From the NCBI RefSeq assembly GCF_018598585.1, contig NZ_JAHESD010000009.1:51606-115605 (forward strand): 64,000 nt of DNA, written 5' to 3'. Shown in pieces: positions 61,371 to 64,000 of the stretch (position 1 is the first letter of the stretch; the number at the start of each line of letters is the position of its first letter). The DNA comes from Chryseosolibacter indicum (GTDB lineage: Bacteria; Bacteroidota; Bacteroidia; Cytophagales; Cyclobacteriaceae). The notes under the pieces were generated by a model. It searched no databases and was not told the origin of the DNA. It saw only the letters and a program-made list of their open reading frames with translations. The position numbers and the translations under genes are program-made.

Positions 61371-62153
61371 TTATTTTTCAGGTGACAGCATAATTCCTGC
61401 GGCAAATCTTCCGGCATCGCCTTTTCTTGCAGAGAAGAAATGTGAGTTGTTTTTAACGGTACATAGATCAGATACTTCAATTGCGTTCTCTCGTACTCCA
61501 AAGTCGAGTAATTGAAATTTGTTGGCCTTCCATAGATCCAGCTTCGCTTTGTTATTGGCCTGAGGAATCATTAACCCTACATCCTTTCCGAAGGCACTAT
61601 TTACTTCATTCACAACTTCCTCTCCTACCTCATAAGAATCCTGACATACAGAAGGGCCTATGCCAGCAATTACGTCTTCACCTTTTGTTCCGAAAACACG
61701 TTGCATTTCCTCAAGTGTCTTGCTTAGGATTTTAGCCACCGTACCACGCCATCCGGAATGAACAGCACCCACCGCCTGGTTCTTTTTATCATAAAGAAGA
61801 ATAGGAACACAATCGGCTGACATAACAGCAATGCACAAGCCCGGTTGATTGGTGATGAGGGCATCAGTTTCCATGAGTTCTTCCTTTACGGTTCGTGAGG
61901 TTACGTTTACAATTCTCACTTTATGTACCTGCGACGGGAAATAAAGAGAAGTTTCCGCAATACGCATGGCCTCTGCTAACAGGCGTCTGTTGCTTTTTAT
62001 TTCTTCTTTATCTGGTGAGCTGGAATAGCTCAGTGTAAATTCATTAGGAGCAGTAACAGATTTTCTGTCCGTAACAAAGTGCCTGATATTATCTTCTCTA
62101 CTAAAATTTTCGAACTGCCAAAGCTGTGTTCCGTTAAAATCTATTCTTTTCAT
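61371..62153 (-). CDS. pgeF: Peptidoglycan editing factor PgeF (YfiH/laccase-domain family)
   Basis: A 260-residue member of the former polyphenol-oxidase family. The metal-ligand motifs are MSADCVPILLYD, AVGAVHSGWRGTVAKIL and AGIGPSVCQDSYEVGEEV, with the C-terminal SDLCTVKNNSHFFSARKGDAGRFA. In E. coli YfiH hydrolyses misincorporated UDP-MurNAc-L-Ser intermediates; other members act as purine-nucleoside phosphorylases. It is convergent with the DoxX gene and appears monocistronic. Confidence 0.92.
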   Translation of the reverse strand: MKRIDFNGTQLWQFENFSREDNIRHFVTDRKSVTAPNEFTLSYSSSPDKEEIKSNRRLLAEAMRIAETSLYFPSQVHKVRIVNVTSRTVKEELMETDALITNQPGLCIAVMSADCVPILLYDKKNQAVGAVHSGWRGTVAKILSKTLEEMQRVFGTKGEDVIAGIGPSVCQDSYEVGEEVVNEVNSAFGKDVGLMIPQANNKAKLDLWKANKFQLLDFGVRENAIEVSDLCTVKNNSHFFSARKGDAGRFAAGIMLSPEK

Positions 62154-62273
62154 AACTTATAATCCAGGCAAATTAACTCAATAAGGGTTACAGGGATAAT
62201 TATTTTCTAAACAGATTCTATCTTTTTTAAACATTTTATCAAAGCAGCTGTTACTAGATTAAACTAAACTTTT

Positions 62274-62693
62274 ATGCTATCTCAATTGGTGTACGTAAGT
62301 AACAGAAATGCAAATTGTACTGACGAAGAAATTGATAAAATCCTTCAGTCGTGCCAAAGAAACAATGCGAATAGGGATATTACTGGTGTATTGCTGTACT
62401 CAGATAAACATTTTGTTCAATACCTGGAGGGCAACTACAGTGAGATCATCGATCTGTACGACAGGATTAAAACCGATAACAGGCATCAAAAAACTATTTT
62501 AATTACCAGCGCTCCCATCAAAGAGAGAACATTTCCAAGCTGGCAAATGGGTGCTAAAAAGATAGATAACGAAAGTGTAACCTTTAAAACATCAATTACC
62601 GAGGAGGATCGCTTGACCTTTAATGAAATACTTTCGGGAAAGAATCAGGAGGATAACAAAGCACTGCATATCATGAAGAAATTTTTCAGATAG
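62274..62693 (+). CDS. BLUF-domain blue-light sensor
   Basis: A 139-residue protein whose first 95 residues are a BLUF (FAD-binding blue-light) domain. The key tyrosine is Tyr7 in LVYVS, the flavin-contacting Asn lies in NNANRDITGVLLY, Gln49 in HFVQYLEG and the Trp in FPSWQMG. The remaining 40 residues are a polar helix-rich tail, so this is a short BLUF protein without an enzymatic output domain. It would signal through a partner. It is monocistronic and shares a terminator hairpin with the convergent antiporter. Confidence 0.95.
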   Translation: MLSQLVYVSNRNANCTDEEIDKILQSCQRNNANRDITGVLLYSDKHFVQYLEGNYSEIIDLYDRIKTDNRHQKTILITSAPIKERTFPSWQMGAKKIDNESVTFKTSITEEDRLTFNEILSGKNQEDNKALHIMKKFFR

Positions 62694-62703
62694 AAAACAG
62701 AAA

Positions 62704-62738
62704 GGTGAGTAACAGCCCAAGGCTGGGCATTACTCATC
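62704..62738. terminator. Convergent terminator between the BLUF and antiporter genes
   Basis: GGTGAGTAACAGCCC (62704-62718) and GGGCATTACTCATC (62725-62738) form a stem of about 14 bp with one G:T and one mismatch. Pyrimidine-rich sequence follows on the minus strand (CTTTCTGTTTT), so it suits the antiporter best, but it may serve both genes. Confidence 0.7.
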
Positions 62739-62747
62739 TTCCATTAC

Positions 62748-64000
62748 TCAGGCAAAAGTATTTAATGTTTTGGCAATGGCATCTTTGCTGTCGGCCATAA
62801 TAAGCAAGTGGTCATTGGCTTCGATGGTTGTATCCCCTTTTACAGTAAGGTATTTGCCATTTCTATGAATAAGTACAATAAGCGCACTTCTCGGCAAATC
62901 GAGATCAACAACTGCTTTTCCTACTGCATTTGAATTAGATGTAATGTCAAGCTCAACAAGCTCGGTCTTTAGATCATCCTTTACTTCGATGTCAAGCGGA
63001 AACTTGCGTTTTAGTTTTTCAGGAACCGTGAGCTTAAGCAACTTAGCAACCAGCGGAAGCGTTGTACCCTGTAACAGCACGGAGGATACGGAGATAAAAA
63101 AGACAATATTAAAAATCATACTGGCATTGTGAACGCCAGCTATTAGCGGATAGGTTGCAAAGACAATTGGTACAGCGCCGCGCAAGCCTACCCAGGAGAC
63201 AAAAAGTTTCTTGCGCCAGCTTATGTCTGACCGGGCCAGAGATATAAAAACTGCAATAGGCCTTGCAATGAAGATCAAGACAAAAGAAAGGAAGATGCCC
63301 TTGTCAATTTGGGGAATCATTTGCGAGGGAAAGACGAGCAACCCTAAAGTAATGAACATGATGATCTGCATAAGCCATGCCTGCCCGTCGTAGAACTTCA
63401 TAAGACTTTTCTTATGAATAAAGTTGGCATTGCCTAAGATTAACGCTGAGATATACACAGCAAGAAAGCCGTTACCTTGTATGTAATTGGTGAATGAGTA
63501 TGTAAAGAATACCATTGACAGAATAAGAACGGGATATAATCCTTCTATATCGAGTCGGATTTTGTTGGTAATCCAGATCATTGCCTTCCCGAAAAGGAAG
63601 CCACACAATCCTCCGAGTGCCATTCCTATAAAGAACTTGGGGATAAACACAGCAATTGAAGCTTCAGGATGTTTTACCAGGTAAGTAAAGCTTATTGTGA
63701 GAAAGTATGCCATTGGATCGTTACTACCGCTTTCCAATTCAAGCAACGGCCTGATTATTCCCTTTAGTCCGATGTTGTGCGAACGAAGAATAGAAAACAC
63801 GGCTGCAGCATCGGTAGAGGAAACAATTGCACCTAATAACAATCCTTCTATAACCGAAAACTTAAGAAAAAAGGTAGCAAAGAGACCTACAATTACTGCT
63901 GTAATCAATACACCAAGCGTTGAAAGCGAAAAAGCACTTTTTACTACTGGTCTGACACTCTCCCATTTTGTATCTAGCCCCCCGGAGAAGAGTATAAAGG
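62748..64000 (-). CDS. CPA1-type K+/H+ antiporter with TrkA-C domain, N-terminal part missing
   Basis: The frame is open to the right edge, so the start is outside the window; 417 codons are visible. The edge reads FILFSGGLDTKWESVRPVVKSA, a characteristic segment of NhaP2/CvrA-type potassium/proton antiporters, followed by about nine membrane helices with GAIVSSTDAAAVFSILRSH, LLELESGSNDPMAYFLT and WVGLRGAVPIVFATYPL (ion-binding residues in SNDP and GLRGA). The last 75 residues form a TrkA-C (RCK-C) regulatory domain ending LLIMADSKDAIAKTLNTF. The protein should regulate cytoplasmic K+ and pH. Confidence 0.92.
   Translation of the reverse strand, partial: FILFSGGLDTKWESVRPVVKSAFSLSTLGVLITAVIVGLFATFFLKFSVIEGLLLGAIVSSTDAAAVFSILRSHNIGLKGIIRPLLELESGSNDPMAYFLTISFTYLVKHPEASIAVFIPKFFIGMALGGLCGFLFGKAMIWITNKIRLDIEGLYPVLILSMVFFTYSFTNYIQGNGFLAVYISALILGNANFIHKKSLMKFYDGQAWLMQIIMFITLGLLVFPSQMIPQIDKGIFLSFVLIFIARPIAVFISLARSDISWRKKLFVSWVGLRGAVPIVFATYPLIAGVHNASMIFNIVFFISVSSVLLQGTTLPLVAKLLKLTVPEKLKRKFPLDIEVKDDLKTELVELDITSNSNAVGKAVVDLDLPRSALIVLIHRNGKYLTVKGDTTIEANDHLLIMADSKDAIAKTLNTFA

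Overview
The window looks like a chromosomal segment of a Bacteroidota bacterium, most likely from the order Cytophagales. The evidence is internal. Two large secreted proteins end in type IX secretion (T9SS) sorting domains, and several families typical of the phylum occur (a DUF5690-type transporter, a Lys/Ala-rich SWIB protein). Many starts lack a Shine-Dalgarno sequence, one promoter resembles the phylum's TTTG/TAnnTTTG form, and base composition looks to be near 40% G+C by eye. The genus cannot be read from the sequence. No rRNA, tRNA, CRISPR array, transposase or phage gene was found.

Region 1 (1-36 kb) reads like an accessory stress, envelope and carbohydrate island. It starts inside a surface-glycan cluster (GT9, GT4-type, SDR, GT2), followed by an aldo/keto reductase-aldehyde dehydrogenase pair, AlkB, an HtrA protease and an M42 peptidase. 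Four DUF421 membrane proteins lie within 6 kb, two of them with an added C-terminal zinc ribbon. Next come a GH15 enzyme, a large T9SS-exported GH87-type alpha-1,3-glucanase candidate, catalase, a PAP2-like membrane protein and a GH1-RmlD fusion. A CPA2 antiporter with a DUF1003 protein, an esterase, class II aldolase, a PaoABC-type molybdenum aldehyde oxidoreductase and a DUF5690 transporter complete the region.

Region 2 (35.8-42 kb) holds a phosphodiesterase-like lipoprotein, a 1156-residue T9SS endonuclease/exonuclease/phosphatase protein and an alanine/Na+ symporter. Region 3 (49.8-42 kb, minus strand) is a red/far-red light-signalling operon: CheB, heme oxygenase, a bacteriophytochrome consisting only of the photosensory PAS-GAF-PHY module, a 1495-residue CheB-CheR-PAS-histidine kinase, and a single-domain response regulator. 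The photoreceptor and the kinase are separate adjacent genes.

Region 4 (49.9-53.9 kb) is gene-poor and structure-rich. It contains an 11-bp-period repeat folding into a long inverted repeat, two diverged copies of a ~64-nt hairpin element with a compensatory base-pair change, a conserved protein of unknown function, about 0.75 kb packed with short palindromes, and a histone-H1-like/SWIB protein. A second 11-bp-period repeat, unrelated in sequence, lies at 12.1 kb.

Region 5 (58.5-53.9 kb, minus) is a four-gene operon of exported proteins ending in an LRR protein with a triplicated Trp-rich linker. Region 6 (58.8-64 kb) carries a PQQ-type sugar dehydrogenase, a CheY-like regulator, a DoxX-like protein, PgeF, a BLUF blue-light sensor and a truncated K+/H+ antiporter. 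The window therefore encodes both red and blue light sensors. All family calls are by motif recognition without database searches.
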